From the NCBI GenBank assembly GCA_017463405.1, contig JAFTPJ010000147.1, positions 1-46,504 on the forward strand: a DNA stretch of 46,504 nt, written 5' to 3'. Position numbers and translations under genes: made by a program. Numbering within the stretch: the stretch's first letter is position 1; every line of letters begins with the position of its first letter. Positions 1 to 9,059 of this stretch are shown here, one piece after another. This DNA is from Clostridia bacterium (GTDB lineage Bacteria; Bacillota; Clostridia; Oscillospirales; CAG-272). The notes below the pieces were generated by a model that had not been told where the DNA came from, searched no databases, and saw only the letters and a program-made list of their open reading frames with translations.

Positions 1-446
1 CAAACGAGGAGATTTCCGCTGCAGGTGTCAAGCTCGAGTACGAGGTTGGTACCATGATCGAGATTCCTCGCGCATGCTTGACCGCTGACGAGATTGCTGC
101 TAACGCTGACTTCTTCTGCTTCGGTACCAACGACCTGACGCAGATGACCTACGGTTTCTCCCTTGACGACTCAGGTAAGTTCCTCGGCGCATACTATGAT
201 TCAAAGATCTTCGAGAACGATCCTTTCGCAAAGCTTGACCAAACCGGTGTCGGTAAGCTGATGAACATGGCTGTTACCCTCGGTCGTCCCGTCAATCCCA
301 ACCTCCACGTTGGTATTTGCGGTGAGCACGGCGGTGACCCCACGTCCGTAGAGTTCTGCCATTCCATTGGTCTGGATTATGTATCCTGTTCGCCTTACCG
401 TGTTCCGATCGCTCGCCTTGCCGCTGCACAGGCAGCATTGAAGTAA
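1..446 (+). CDS. ppdK: Pyruvate, phosphate dikinase, C-terminal part (cut by window start)
   Basis: Carboxy-terminal 147 or so residues of pyruvate phosphate dikinase, which interconverts pyruvate, ATP and phosphate with PEP, AMP and pyrophosphate in the cytosol. The frame is open from base 3 and enters from outside the window. Visible hallmarks of the PEP/pyruvate-binding TIM barrel are [18 protein letters not shown] and [10 protein letters not shown]; the cysteine of the last motif is the catalytic acid/base of the family. The protein ends in the usual [11 protein letters not shown] strong intrinsic terminator follows 74 bases later, so this is the last gene of its transcript. The identification is firm; the rest of the enzyme (nucleotide-binding and phosphohistidine domains) lies outside. 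Confidence 0.96.
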   Translation, partial: NEEISAAGVKLEYEVGTMIEIPRACLTADEIAANADFFCFGTNDLTQMTYGFSLDDSGKFLGAYYDSKIFENDPFAKLDQTGVGKLMNMAVTLGRPVNPNLHVGICGEHGGDPTSVEFCHSIGLDYVSCSPYRVPIARLAAAQAALK

Positions 447-519
447 GATCGGTCGGATCCGATAGTTGATGTGCGACACTCCCTGATATAAAAACAGGGA
501 CACAACAAAATATAAAATT

Positions 520-554
520 GACCTTGCAAAAGCAATTTTGCAGGGTCTTTTTTT
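520..554 (+). terminator. Intrinsic terminator of ppdK
   Basis: Twelve-base arms (GACCTTGCAAAA at 520-531 and TTTTGCAGGGTC at 536-547, one G-T pair) around a 4-base loop, followed by seven T. Confidence 0.93.
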
Positions 555-855
555 GCGTTCAAACCTTGCAAAATCATTACAAAACAAGAGATTTTCAAGC
601 GAAACCACAAAAAATATGTATTTTTTGGACTTTTGGCAAATGATATGTGACTTTGCCTTTTTCGTGATAAAAGGTATTGCCCGAAAATATAGTATATTTT
701 TAATTCTGTGTTTTTGGGAATTTGTCAAAAGCGCAGAAAACTTAAAAAATAAGGTAGCCTTTAGTTGTAGTCGTTCACTGTTCTAATGTTTTGTTATAAA
801 AACCGTCTTTAAGAAGATGAGATATTCGCGTGTCTGGATTTTTTTTGGAAAAATG

Positions 856-884
856 TTGCAAATGCAAAAGAATTGTGCTATAAT
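856..884 (+). promoter_or_regulatory. Sigma-A promoter of the large lipoprotein gene
   Basis: TTGCAA (856-861), 17-base spacer, TATAAT (879-884) with an extended -10 TG at 876-877. It lies 67 bases before the start codon. Confidence 0.8.
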
Positions 885-951
885 ACAATATGGATATTTA
901 TTTACGCATAAATGCGGAACAAATATTACAAATTGAAAGGAAGACATAGGC

Positions 952-3900
952 ATGAAAAAACTGTTTAAGAACGGTTTCCTTGTCCTGTTCGCGTTGTTGA
1001 TGCTGTTTGCAATGGCATCGTGTGATCTGTTGGGATCATCGACAGATAACGAAGGAACCAAGGGAACGGGAAGCAGCGAACACGAAAATGAGAATACCAT
1101 AGCGGATGAAACCTCCAATGACGGTGAGGAGACTTCCGTTGGCGATTCGGACGATGAATATACCGTTCCGCCGATCGGTTCGGAGGATGATGAGAATCCT
1201 CCGGCAGAGGTGCATGAACGTTCGCTCGTTTATATTGAGCTTCGCTCGGACACGGATCTTTTCTGTGACACGCTGGGTGATGACGGTATGGGCGAGATGA
1301 GGCTTTCGGAATTTATCCAAATGTATCTTGATGTTGATTACGAAACGACGGCTACCGAGGGAAGTTGGTACGCGGATTATCGGGAAGCCGACGCTGACAC
1401 GGTCATTCGCGGCGGTGTACATCTGATCTATCTGGAAAACGGCTCCACGATGGTGATGCCCGTCATCGATCCCAAGGATGACTGTACGTATGTCAATTAT
1501 ATGCTCGGCAGTAGTTATCCCTTGACCCAATATACCATTCAGGCGAAATACAGGGATCTCACGCTGAAGGATTTTGTTGAGAAGATTCTTCCCGAGGAAG
1601 AGCTTTTCAGCTCGTCCTATGACCGAAGCCTGCGGAATGGATACTGGTGCATCAACGGCGAGGAGGCAACCGGCAACACGCTGATCGCGGACGGCGACAC
1701 CGTCAGCTATCACACTGACAAACAGGCGGGTTCCAACGAAAATGAAACGCCGAATGTGAATGTCACCGCGACTCCGGACGATGGATATTCCAAGGATCCG
1801 GGAGCGAATTCAGATCCGGATCCCGTAGATTCCGACAATGGGGATCGCCCCGGTATTGATGATGACGGTGACGGTATTATTGACAATGAGGGAGATTACG
1901 ATCGTCCCGGAGAAGATGATGATTTCGACGGAATCGTTGACAATGAGGGAAGCTCCTCAAAGCCCAATGCGACTGAAACGACAAGCCCCAAAGTGGATTC
2001 CTCGACCCCCACGGATCCCGAGGAGATTGTCACGGTAGAGTTTGTGATGATGAGAGGGGATACCGTACTTTGTAAGCTCGAGATCACCGACATCCCTGCC
2101 GATACGTTTTTGAGTGTGTTCGTTGACGAATACCTGCCGCAACACATCAATTTCGGCATGAGCTTCAGAGAGAGCATCCGTGCAAATGGCAAATGGTCTC
2201 TCAACGGTATTATGGATGCCAATGCAAAGACTGTGCTGACGACAGGCGATTTGGTGATTTTCTCGGAGTATGTTGAGGGCGAAGATAGCGACGATTCCGG
2301 AAACGAGCCCGTATTATCTTCCGATATCGACATGGAGGAGACTGCCGAGCCCGTAGATCCTGTAGAGCCTGAAAATCCTACGGTAGAATCCGAGAAGCCC
2401 TCGGTAGAGCCCGAGAAACCGACATCACCTGAGGAACCGTCAAGCGATCCCAAAGAATCGGAAACGGCGACGGGACCCGATGCGGTTAACCCCGATGATG
2501 CCGAGCATGAGCACGAATGGAACGATCTTTTTGAGTGCACGATATGCGGCACTCTTTGCACGCACGATTCGATGACTGGTTCCGACTGCCCTGATTGCGG
2601 CTTTACTACCGGCGGTGGGGAATTGGTTGTTAACATGATGTTTAATGTTTACGGGGACGGTCAATTCATCAGGGACCAATCGTATACAACCATCCGCGGC
2701 AATTATGTAACGGTACGTCAGCTGTTTTGTGAAATTATCGGACTCGATTCCGACAGTGAAGAAGATCAAGAAACTTTGTGGGAATCATTCGTGTCCTATT
2801 ATGAGATCGTCATCAACGATATGAGTGTTGACGGTGATTTTGAAATGTCGACCGATCAAGAGTATTGGGAGATTTATCTGAATACACGTCAAGACGTAGA
2901 TCAACCGGAAGTATTTGAGATGTTCAGCGTAGAGGGGATGTGGTATATTGCCTCCGAGGACGGGAGCTTTGGATCAAAGTATCTCCGCTACTACGTGGAT
3001 CGGGAATTAACCGTGACAGAGCTGTTGACAGAGATGTATGTGGATGTCAGCGATTTTAGTACGTTGAATTGTTATTTGAACAATCAGTTGGTCGAGGATA
3101 TCAACAGTTACGTGCTTTCCTACGACGATACCGTTAGCGGAACCTGTTATTTGGTACTTGTTCCCAAAACGTTGAGATTTTCCTTCACCTTTACGGTCGT
3201 TGATAAGACCGGAGATACGGAGACCTCGCAGGTATATTCCTTCACGCATCCGATTTACTGGTCCCCCTTGGAGGAGATCGTGCTGGCGGATCGGAATTCC
3301 GAAGCCGTTGACTTTCGTGTAGTGGACGGAGACAGCGGGATGATATATGAGGAAACCTATTATGCGGACAAAACTGTCGAGATCGTATGGCACGAGGAAA
3401 CCGTCACCATCGATCTTGTGACCGAGGATGGAAGCTTGACGCACAAAGAAATCGTTGTCACGGGAGCAAAGCCAACGCTTGAGAAGTTTGCATCCCTGTA
3501 TCTGGACATTGACGATTTCGATGCGTATTATTTCTTCGATCCGAATGCCGATTTTGCATCCTCGCAGAACGGCGAGATTACGCATTATTATGAGTTGCTT
3601 GTGATGCCAAAATCGATCGTTCCCGAAGCAATCGAAATCGAATACGAGGTTCAGCTCAAGGGTGAGGAAACGATCCACACCGGTACGCTGGTTTTGAATG
3701 CACCCGAAAAGCTTCATACGGTATTTGCAAACGAGGATGTTCTCGGCTTCCGTTTCCCTGACGTGTTTGAGGCGGAGGGCTACAATTTCTATATCGACGG
3801 TGAGCTTGTGAAAAACGAGCGTGGCAAACCAACGTACTACATCCTTCTTTATAAGACCGTCAAGCTGGTTGTAGAGCCTGTTTACCCCGTGTACACTACG

Positions 3901-5316
3901 ATTGAGGGCTTTGAGGAAAGACTGTTGAAACTGGAAAGTGCAGACATTACCTTTGCAGAGATTGCAGAGATTCTTGGAGTGGAATTCAATCACTACGTTT
4001 GGAATTTTAACGGCTATACCATCCTCGATGCCAGCGAGGCGATCGGCAATTACACTTTGGAAATGAGCTCTTTCGGATTGAATTTGCGCCCGAAATATGT
4101 TGTCGTTGAGATAGACGTTTACGATGCCTTCGGAAAATATCGTGATCAGATGTGCTCGGAGGATATTCTTTACAGCGTAACGGCGGATGAGATTTTTGCA
4201 TGGATCGCGGAGTGCGGTTATGACGCTGCGGATTATCACTTCTTCTATTTTGATCCGATGTATGAGGAACGCATGGAGTTTCTTCCGACCACCGTATTCA
4301 CCTGTCCCGACGGTGTTACCGACAATGTATGCTACAGAATTGTTATGGAGGAGATTGGTTATCCGATCAGCGTATATTGCTATCAGGGCGGGAATCAGAT
4401 TTCTTCCTGTGACTACGCCGTAGGAAAGGATGGGGTAAGTGTCGTTATCCTTTTGGGTGAGCTTGGCTATTCTGTTGAGGATATCCAATTGATCACCTAC
4501 AAGGATGCAGATGGCAATCTCTCCAAGGTGGATCTGAACAGCACGATCTATGGCGGAGCTCTTGAGATCGAGTATTTTATGTATCACACGCTTTTGATCG
4601 ATTTCAGCGATCCGGATATGGCGGATCCGATGCTGGATCTGCAAAATCTTTCTCTGACTCTCTTGGATATTGCGCTGGAGTACGGCTTGGATTTTGATCG
4701 GTACAGATGGATCTTTAACGGCTATGTGATAACAGATGCCAAGGTGCCGCTTTCCGACTATGCAGATGCTTCCAGTACGTGGCATAATCTGTATGTTGAG
4801 AAGCGACAGATGGAGATCAGTCTGGAGGTTTACAGCTCCGAATTTTCTTATGAGACGCCTTGTTATCTCTGGAACAGCGAAAAGGAACCGTTGGACAGAA
4901 TCACTCCCGAGGCTCTGATGGACGTCTGTGGCGTTGATTTTTCCGATTACACATGGTATCTGTATGATGCATACGGTGAAATTTTGATGGAAATCGAGAA
5001 TGCCGAGACAGAGCTGGAATTTGATTTGGATTCCGATGGCTATTACACCTATTACAGAATCGTCTTGGTGCCCGAGAGCTTTTCTGTAAGTGTAGAGCTG
5101 TATGTCAACGACATGCTTTCGGATGATACGATGTCGTATACATTTGACTCGCACGTAACGGTCGCAAGCGTGGTCAGGAAAATGGGATACTCTTGGGAGC
5201 AGGTACAGGGCGGCTTTGTGGAGCGCAACTACTGTGAGGGCACCGATGCGTATTCCGATACGGTACTCGACGGACCTTGTAAGTTGCATCTGTACATCTA
5301 TATCACAGAAGAGTAA
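952..5316 (+). CDS. Very large multi-module surface lipoprotein, 1454 aa
   Basis: Exported lipoprotein of unknown function. A lipoprotein signal (LLMLFAMASC) puts the lipid-modified cysteine at residue 24, so the protein should be anchored to the outside of the membrane. The order is: an acidic linker; two related modules around residues 85-255; an Asp-rich stretch with two copies of a D-x-D-G-I-x-DNEG motif (about 300-330, resembling thrombospondin type 3 calcium loops); another module (about 355-440); a Pro/Glu/Ser-rich spacer (about 450-515); a His/Cys cluster HEHEW...CTICG...CPDCG (518-551) that could bind zinc; then repeated beta-rich modules to the end. Modules share a (W/Y)-x-(F/L/I)-NG signature, for example WNFNGYTILDA near 1016 and WIFNGYVITDA near 1253. 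The start follows GAAAGGAAG. It is monocistronic and strongly acidic. I do not recognise the family as a whole. Confidence 0.85.
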   Translation: MKKLFKNGFLVLFALLMLFAMASCDLLGSSTDNEGTKGTGSSEHENENTIADETSNDGEETSVGDSDDEYTVPPIGSEDDENPPAEVHERSLVYIELRSDTDLFCDTLGDDGMGEMRLSEFIQMYLDVDYETTATEGSWYADYREADADTVIRGGVHLIYLENGSTMVMPVIDPKDDCTYVNYMLGSSYPLTQYTIQAKYRDLTLKDFVEKILPEEELFSSSYDRSLRNGYWCINGEEATGNTLIADGDTVSYHTDKQAGSNENETPNVNVTATPDDGYSKDPGANSDPDPVDSDNGDRPGIDDDGDGIIDNEGDYDRPGEDDDFDGIVDNEGSSSKPNATETTSPKVDSSTPTDPEEIVTVEFVMMRGDTVLCKLEITDIPADTFLSVFVDEYLPQHINFGMSFRESIRANGKWSLNGIMDANAKTVLTTGDLVIFSEYVEGEDSDDSGNEPVLSSDIDMEETAEPVDPVEPENPTVESEKPSVEPEKPTSPEEPSSDPKESETATGPDAVNPDDAEHEHEWNDLFECTICGTLCTHDSMTGSDCPDCGFTTGGGELVVNMMFNVYGDGQFIRDQSYTTIRGNYVTVRQLFCEIIGLDSDSEEDQETLWESFVSYYEIVINDMSVDGDFEMSTDQEYWEIYLNTRQDVDQPEVFEMFSVEGMWYIASEDGSFGSKYLRYYVDRELTVTELLTEMYVDVSDFSTLNCYLNNQLVEDINSYVLSYDDTVSGTCYLVLVPKTLRFSFTFTVVDKTGDTETSQVYSFTHPIYWSPLEEIVLADRNSEAVDFRVVDGDSGMIYEETYYADKTVEIVWHEETVTIDLVTEDGSLTHKEIVVTGAKPTLEKFASLYLDIDDFDAYYFFDPNADFASSQNGEITHYYELLVMPKSIVPEAIEIEYEVQLKGEETIHTGTLVLNAPEKLHTVFANEDVLGFRFPDVFEAEGYNFYIDGELVKNERGKPTYYILLYKTVKLVVEPVYPVYTTIEGFEERLLKLESADITFAEIAEILGVEFNHYVWNFNGYTILDASEAIGNYTLEMSSFGLNLRPKYVVVEIDVYDAFGKYRDQMCSEDILYSVTADEIFAWIAECGYDAADYHFFYFDPMYEERMEFLPTTVFTCPDGVTDNVCYRIVMEEIGYPISVYCYQGGNQISSCDYAVGKDGVSVVILLGELGYSVEDIQLITYKDADGNLSKVDLNSTIYGGALEIEYFMYHTLLIDFSDPDMADPMLDLQNLSLTLLDIALEYGLDFDRYRWIFNGYVITDAKVPLSDYADASSTWHNLYVEKRQMEISLEVYSSEFSYETPCYLWNSEKEPLDRITPEALMDVCGVDFSDYTWYLYDAYGEILMEIENAETELEFDLDSDGYYTYYRIVLVPESFSVSVELYVNDMLSDDTMSYTFDSHVTVASVVRKMGYSWEQVQGGFVERNYCEGTDAYSDTVLDGPCKLHLYIYITEE

Positions 5317-5412
5317 AATAAAAAAGAACCGTCCCGACGCGATTTAATGTGCCCCCTGTCAAGTAGACAGACTAAAAAACAAAAGAATTTACAAATTAAA
5401 TAGGTTCTTTTA

Positions 5413-5440
5413 TCTCCCCCTGCTGCGCAGCAGGGGGAGA
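5413..5440. repeat. 28-bp perfect palindrome
   Basis: TCTCCCCCTGCTGC followed by its exact reverse complement, with no spacer. It is flanked by short A/T runs and could end transcription from either side, including that of the lipoprotein gene. Confidence 0.75.
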
Positions 5441-5446
5441 TTTTCG

Positions 5447-5661
5447 TCACGCGGCGGTAGTAAACTCCTTTGGCGCGACTGCGCTCCTTAAATTCTCTAT
5501 GACCAATATACCATAAAATCCAATCTCTGAGTGTATGCGCATCCAATATTCAAATCTTTTACATATTTCTCGTTGACTTCCTTCTCCAATCAGAAACGCT
5601 TCTACTGCCTGTGTTCTTATTTCAACGCCATATCCTCTTGTTTTGGTGCGTTTTCCTCTGC
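5447..5661 (-). pseudogene. Remnant of IS3-family transposase OrfA (HTH)
   Basis: The minus-strand frame reads EIRTQAVEAFLIGEGSQREI then CKRFEY, which resembles the N-terminal helix-turn-helix of IS3-family OrfA proteins. It has no start codon in frame and stops at 5447-5449 after an unrelated tail. No OrfB/DDE region is present. It is a fragment, not a gene. Confidence 0.6.
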
Positions 5662-5754
5662 ATAATAATAACCCCTTAGTGTAGTCTCAAAAACTTTTGG
5701 TTTTTTGAGTGTCTACTCTAAGGGGATTATATCAAATGCATGGGAGCGGGGTTG

Positions 5755-6285
5755 TTATTTGAGATGAAAGCGATGGCGCAGTCGGATGAAGTAGAAGGTG
5801 ATGATGCGCGTCAGGGCAACGTCGTATACAAAGAATGCGACGAGGGATACAAGATAAGTCAGGGCGAGCAAAAGTAGCTGTCCCATACCCGAGAGCATGT
5901 CCGGAAACAGGAACCATATCCCCAATCCCATGAGGACGAGGGAAATGTGGAAAATGACAAATTTGATCACCCACGAAATCACGCGCGGTAGCTTTTCTGC
6001 TTTTTCCTTGAGAATGGGGTAAAAACCGAAGAAGAGTGCGAAAAAGAGCACCGGTGTTTTGGGCATCAGCAGATAGCCCACAATAGAGGTTACAAGCCAG
6101 ATCATCCACGGATAGGCGCCCCCCATTTCGATCACTGCGTACACCACAAGAAACGATGCGATGACGGCAACACTGATGTCGAGGACCTCGACCAAGGCGC
6201 CGAGGGATAGCAGAATGACACCCAGAGCACAAAGCATTGCGCTGACTGTCAGGTATTTAATATATATTTGCGTTTGGCGTGCCAT
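5755..6285 (-). CDS. Integral membrane protein, 176 aa
   Basis: Hydrophobic protein with about five or six predicted membrane helices (SAMLCALGVILLSLGALVEV, VIASFLVVYAVIEM, LVTSIVGYLLM, FALFFGFYPIL, FHISLVLMGLGIWFLF, LALTYLVSLVAFFVYDVAL) and a basic C-terminus. The overall look resembles small transporter substrate-binding (ECF S-component-like) membrane proteins, but I cannot assign a substrate. The start at 6285 is chosen because AAAGGAG lies six bases upstream; an ATG ten codons earlier lacks a site. It is the last gene of the DUF5685-DnaJ-membrane protein operon, 20 bases after the DnaJ gene. Confidence 0.75.
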   Translation of the reverse strand: MARQTQIYIKYLTVSAMLCALGVILLSLGALVEVLDISVAVIASFLVVYAVIEMGGAYPWMIWLVTSIVGYLLMPKTPVLFFALFFGFYPILKEKAEKLPRVISWVIKFVIFHISLVLMGLGIWFLFPDMLSGMGQLLLLALTYLVSLVAFFVYDVALTRIITFYFIRLRHRFHLK

Positions 6286-6305
6286 GCGAATCTCCTTTCG
6301 GAAAA

Positions 6306-6935
6306 TCAACAGCAACGGATCAGGTCGCCGCCCATCATTTCACAGCAGCAATCGGCGCAGATCAGCTGTGAGCAGCAATCACAGGTGTGATCGGTGCGGG
6401 ACGCAGTACGGTAACCCGAGCCATAGCCTGCTGTTTGCGCACGAAGCTGATCTCGGGCATTGCGGTATTCCGTATTGTACGGATCCATGCCGCAGGCACG
6501 GTCGAACATGTTTTGTGCGTCAACGAAGTAGCCGCGCTTGAAGGCGACGCATCCCATAAGAAAATACCATTCGGCATTTTGCATGGTAGGTTCCATGCCA
6601 CGCAGGATCTGTTCCGCGCGTGCAATCTCATTGTCGTTGATCAGACGGCGCACTTCTGCAAAACGGCTGTCAGTACTGCCGTTCGCATTGGGATTTCCGT
6701 TATAGGTATTTCCACCCGAGCGGTTGCCGGCGTTGGATCCTTGTCCCGCACGCATCTTCTGGATTTCCTCGTATGCGGCGTTGATCTCCTTCATTTTTTC
6801 GTTGGCGAGGTCGGCAAGGTCGCTGTCGCGGTATTTGTCGGGGTGGTATTTACGCGCCAGGTTCCGATATGCCTTTTTGATTTCGTCATCAGTGGCGTTC
6901 GGCGATACGCCGAGTACCTCATAGGGACTTTTCAT
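6306..6935 (-). CDS. J-domain (DnaJ-like) protein with helical repeats and Cys-rich tail
   Basis: Residues 1-65 form a J domain ([20 protein letters not shown], then KYHPDKY with the HPD that activates DnaK ATPase). A low-complexity Gly/Asn linker follows (about 68-95), then a TPR-like helical segment ([40 protein letters not shown]). The last 30 residues contain about nine cysteines in pairs ([16 protein letters not shown]). It is not a housekeeping DnaJ: the zinc-finger and C-terminal peptide-binding domains are absent. It probably recruits Hsp70 to a specific task, perhaps tied to its operon partners. Its start overlaps the end of the DUF5685 gene by 17 bases. Confidence 0.88.
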   Translation of the reverse strand: MKSPYEVLGVSPNATDDEIKKAYRNLARKYHPDKYRDSDLADLANEKMKEINAAYEEIQKMRAGQGSNAGNRSGGNTYNGNPNANGSTDSRFAEVRRLINDNEIARAEQILRGMEPTMQNAEWYFLMGCVAFKRGYFVDAQNMFDRACGMDPYNTEYRNARDQLRAQTAGYGSGYRTASRTDHTCDCCSQLICADCCCEMMGGDLIRCC

Positions 6936-7812
6936 GTTCGTTTAATTCACCTTTCGCAGTTTGTTTCAGTATTCGCTCCGCTGTGTGCGGAAGTCCGAGA
7001 TACATGATATTATATAAAATTTCCTTGATATCGGAATCGGGGAAGTTGTCGACCAGCAAAAAGGCACATTCCGCATCGGAGAGCAGCTTTTTCATGGCGA
7101 GCTCTATCGCAGTGCGATTTTCTTCGGTCATATCATTTCCGAACAGACGCAGGTAAGGGTTAAAGCTACCGCTTTTTTTATCCTTTTCGTAATCGTCGGC
7201 GGCATCAGCGAGGTAGATCCAGTGTCCGATGGTATATCCGATTGATGCGGCAATGCGCGCATTCGCTCCCTCCAGTCCTTCGGAAAAGACTGCCGCCATC
7301 AGCTTACCGAAATATTCTGCTGGCGCGTCTGCGCTGGGCGGTAGGGTTGTGTCCTTTTCGTATCGGTTGAGGGCGTCGAGCTGTTGGCGGATTGCTTCGT
7401 CCAGTGCGGGATAGCGCCGTTTGGCACGGCGGTAGCCCTCGGAAAAAATGAACAGGGACAGACATGCACGGATCTTTTTCATTCCCCGCTCATCATGCAG
7501 ATCGTCCCGGAATTTATGATAGGTCAGGAGCGCCGAAGCATCTGCACAGTAGCGAAGCGTATCAGAATCGGTTACCATGCTTCGCTTTTTGAGAGGGTGG
7601 AGAAGGCAACGCTTTTGCTTTGTCTTCAGAGCCTCTCCTAAAAGCGACATCCGCACAGCGGCAAGAAACACGAAATCGTAGCTGAGGGACATCCGCGAGC
7701 ACTGTCCCGTGCATTTTCCCATATGGCGGCAAAGTCCGCAATAAAGCGCACGGTAACGGTCATATTCACGTAAGCGCAATTCAGACGTATCGGTGCGGAT
7801 ATATCCCAGCAT
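6919..7812 (-). CDS. DUF5685 family protein, 297 aa
   Basis: First gene of a three-gene minus-strand operon. The sequence ([20 protein letters not shown], then [23 protein letters not shown]) matches my memory of the DUF5685 family, alpha-helical proteins of Clostridia of unknown function. The N-terminal cysteines (CGLC, CTGQC) could bind a metal, and [12 protein letters not shown] resembles a prenyl-synthase-like acidic helix, which is only a guess. It is preceded by AAGGGGGAG and a TTGCAA/TATTAT promoter. The overlap with the J-domain gene suggests coupled translation and a shared function. Confidence 0.8.
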   Translation of the reverse strand: MLGYIRTDTSELRLREYDRYRALYCGLCRHMGKCTGQCSRMSLSYDFVFLAAVRMSLLGEALKTKQKRCLLHPLKKRSMVTDSDTLRYCADASALLTYHKFRDDLHDERGMKKIRACLSLFIFSEGYRRAKRRYPALDEAIRQQLDALNRYEKDTTLPPSADAPAEYFGKLMAAVFSEGLEGANARIAASIGYTIGHWIYLADAADDYEKDKKSGSFNPYLRLFGNDMTEENRTAIELAMKKLLSDAECAFLLVDNFPDSDIKEILYNIMYLGLPHTAERILKQTAKGELNEHEKSL

Positions 7813-7853
7813 GAGGCTCCCCCTTAAAAACAGTTTTTCAGTCTATCTTATAT

Positions 7854-7882
7854 ATAATACCGCATTTTATTGTAAATTGCAA
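7854..7882 (-). promoter_or_regulatory. Promoter of the DUF5685-DnaJ-membrane protein operon
   Basis: On the minus strand TTGCAA (7877-7882), 17-base spacer, TATTAT (7854-7859). It lies about 40 bases before the DUF5685 start codon. Confidence 0.65.
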
Positions 7883-7911
7883 GAATAAATTGTGTTTTTT
7901 TTGAAAAAAGA

Positions 7912-7940
7912 TTGTTTTTATCCGGCAAACATGATATAAT
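7912..7940 (+). promoter_or_regulatory. Promoter of the PHP phosphoesterase gene
   Basis: TTGTTT (7912-7917), 17-base spacer, TATAAT (7935-7940) with extended -10 TG (7932-7933). It lies back to back with the DUF5685 promoter. Confidence 0.7.
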
Positions 7941-7976
7941 ATCCGCAAACATAAGCGTTCAAAGGAGGAAAAACGT

Positions 7977-9014
7977 ATGAAACAATATTTGCTTCCGCAA
8001 GGCGGAAAATTTTACAAGGCAAATTTACATATGCATACGAACGTTTCGGACGGAAACATGACCCCTGAGGAAACCAAGCGCGCGTATGTGGAGCAGGGAT
8101 ATTCCATTGTGGCATTTACCGATCACGAGATCATCGTGCCGCACAACGAGCTGACTGATGACAGCTTTCTGGCAATTACAAGCTGTGAGTTGTCCGTTAC
8201 CGAGTCACGGCCGCAGTTGCCGTTTTCCTGTAAGAAGACCTACCATCTCAATTTTCTTTCCAAGGATTCCGAAAAGGTCGTTTTTTCGACCTTTTCTGCC
8301 GATCACGTACATTATGTAAATGCAAAGTCGTTTATCACGGATGAAATGAAGCAGTATGATTATCGACATGTATATTCCGTGGAATGCATCAATGATATTA
8401 TCGCAAGATCGAATGCCGAGGGCTTTCTCGTTTCGTACAACCACCCCGTGTGGTCGGAGCAGGACTATACCGATTATGCCCCCTTAAAGGGGCTTTGGGG
8501 CGTGGAACTTTATAATACCGGATGTGTTAACAGCGGATATCCGGATACACCGCAGCCGCTGGATGATTTGCTTCGTCAGGGGGAACGTGTGTTCCCGCTT
8601 GCAACCGACGATGCGCACCATTACGGATCTTGCTTCGGCGGCTGGGTGATGGTCAAGGCGGAGCGATTAGAATACGATGCGGTGATGAAAGCGCTGGAGC
8701 ACGGTGAATTTTATTCCTCATCCGGGCCCGAAATCTACGAGCTGTTCATCGAGGACGGCGTTTTGCACGTGCGTACATCGGATGCAGTACAGATTTTTTA
8801 CAGCACCGAGCGCCGCGCCACGGGTGCGGTTTGTGCAGAGAAAGGAAAAACAGTTTGCGAGGCGGCCTTTAATCTGGATTGGTATCTGAAGGAAAACGAG
8901 ACACTTGCATCGCAGGATGCGCTCGGCGAGCCCTACATCCGCGTGACCGTGAAGGATCAGCAGGGCAATTGCGCATGGACGCGTGCCTATTTTCTCGATG
9001 AATTGAATTTATAA
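7977..9014 (+). CDS. PHP-domain metal-dependent phosphoesterase, 345 aa
   Basis: The PHP (polymerase and histidinol phosphatase) fold is shown by NLHMHTNVSDG (residues 16-26), AFTDHE near 44, NHPVW near 155 and the closing TDDAHHYG near 205, which supply the His/Asp metal ligands. Family members hydrolyse phosphoesters such as nucleoside 3',5'-bisphosphates or oligoribonucleotides; the substrate here cannot be read from sequence. A beta-rich C-terminal extension of about 130 residues follows the catalytic domain. The start is supported by AAAGGAGG eight bases upstream. It is a single-gene transcript between its own promoter and a bidirectional terminator. Confidence 0.88.
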   Translation: MKQYLLPQGGKFYKANLHMHTNVSDGNMTPEETKRAYVEQGYSIVAFTDHEIIVPHNELTDDSFLAITSCELSVTESRPQLPFSCKKTYHLNFLSKDSEKVVFSTFSADHVHYVNAKSFITDEMKQYDYRHVYSVECINDIIARSNAEGFLVSYNHPVWSEQDYTDYAPLKGLWGVELYNTGCVNSGYPDTPQPLDDLLRQGERVFPLATDDAHHYGSCFGGWVMVKAERLEYDAVMKALEHGEFYSSSGPEIYELFIEDGVLHVRTSDAVQIFYSTERRATGAVCAEKGKTVCEAAFNLDWYLKENETLASQDALGEPYIRVTVKDQQGNCAWTRAYFLDELNL

Positions 9015-9016
9015 AA

Positions 9017-9059
9017 AAAGAGAACGGTGTCCCGCGATTGAGGGGCCACCGTTCTTTTC
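9017..9059. terminator. Bidirectional terminator between PHP and HAD genes
   Basis: AGAACGGTG (9021-9029) pairs with CACCGTTCT (9047-9055), with an extra inner GGG/CCC. It is flanked by an A run on the left and TTTT on the right, so it can serve the convergent gene as well. Confidence 0.88.

Larger units (their letters stand above)
447..951. other. Intergenic region, 505 bp
   Basis: AT-rich gap between ppdK and the lipoprotein gene. It holds a small hairpin (480-500, arms TCCCTG/CAGGGA), the ppdK terminator (520-554) and the promoter of the next gene (856-884). I see no credible coding region in the rest on either strand. Confidence 0.7.
5352..5725. mobile_element. Decayed IS3-like element with terminal inverted repeats
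   Basis: The left end (about 5352-5380, CCCCCTGTCAAGTAGACAG then ACTAAAAAAC) matches the reverse complement of the right end (about 5700-5725, reading CCCCTTAGAGTAGACACT then CAAAAAAC) with a few gaps. A second partial copy of the end (5672-5694) lies beside the right end and can fold with it. Inside, on the minus strand, is the helix-turn-helix N-terminus of an IS3-type OrfA. The element is about 375 bp, so most of the transposase is deleted and it cannot move by itself. Confidence 0.65.

Noticed and set aside
3007-5289. 760-codon open frame antisense to the large lipoprotein
   Set aside because: It mirrors the codon pattern of the lipoprotein, has no ribosome site and shows no protein family. 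The same holds for the 692-codon frame antisense to the 17.2 kb gene and the one antisense to ispH-rpsA.
5413-5440. CRISPR-like repeat
   Set aside because: Single palindrome with no spaced copies. No CRISPR array or cas gene was found in the window.
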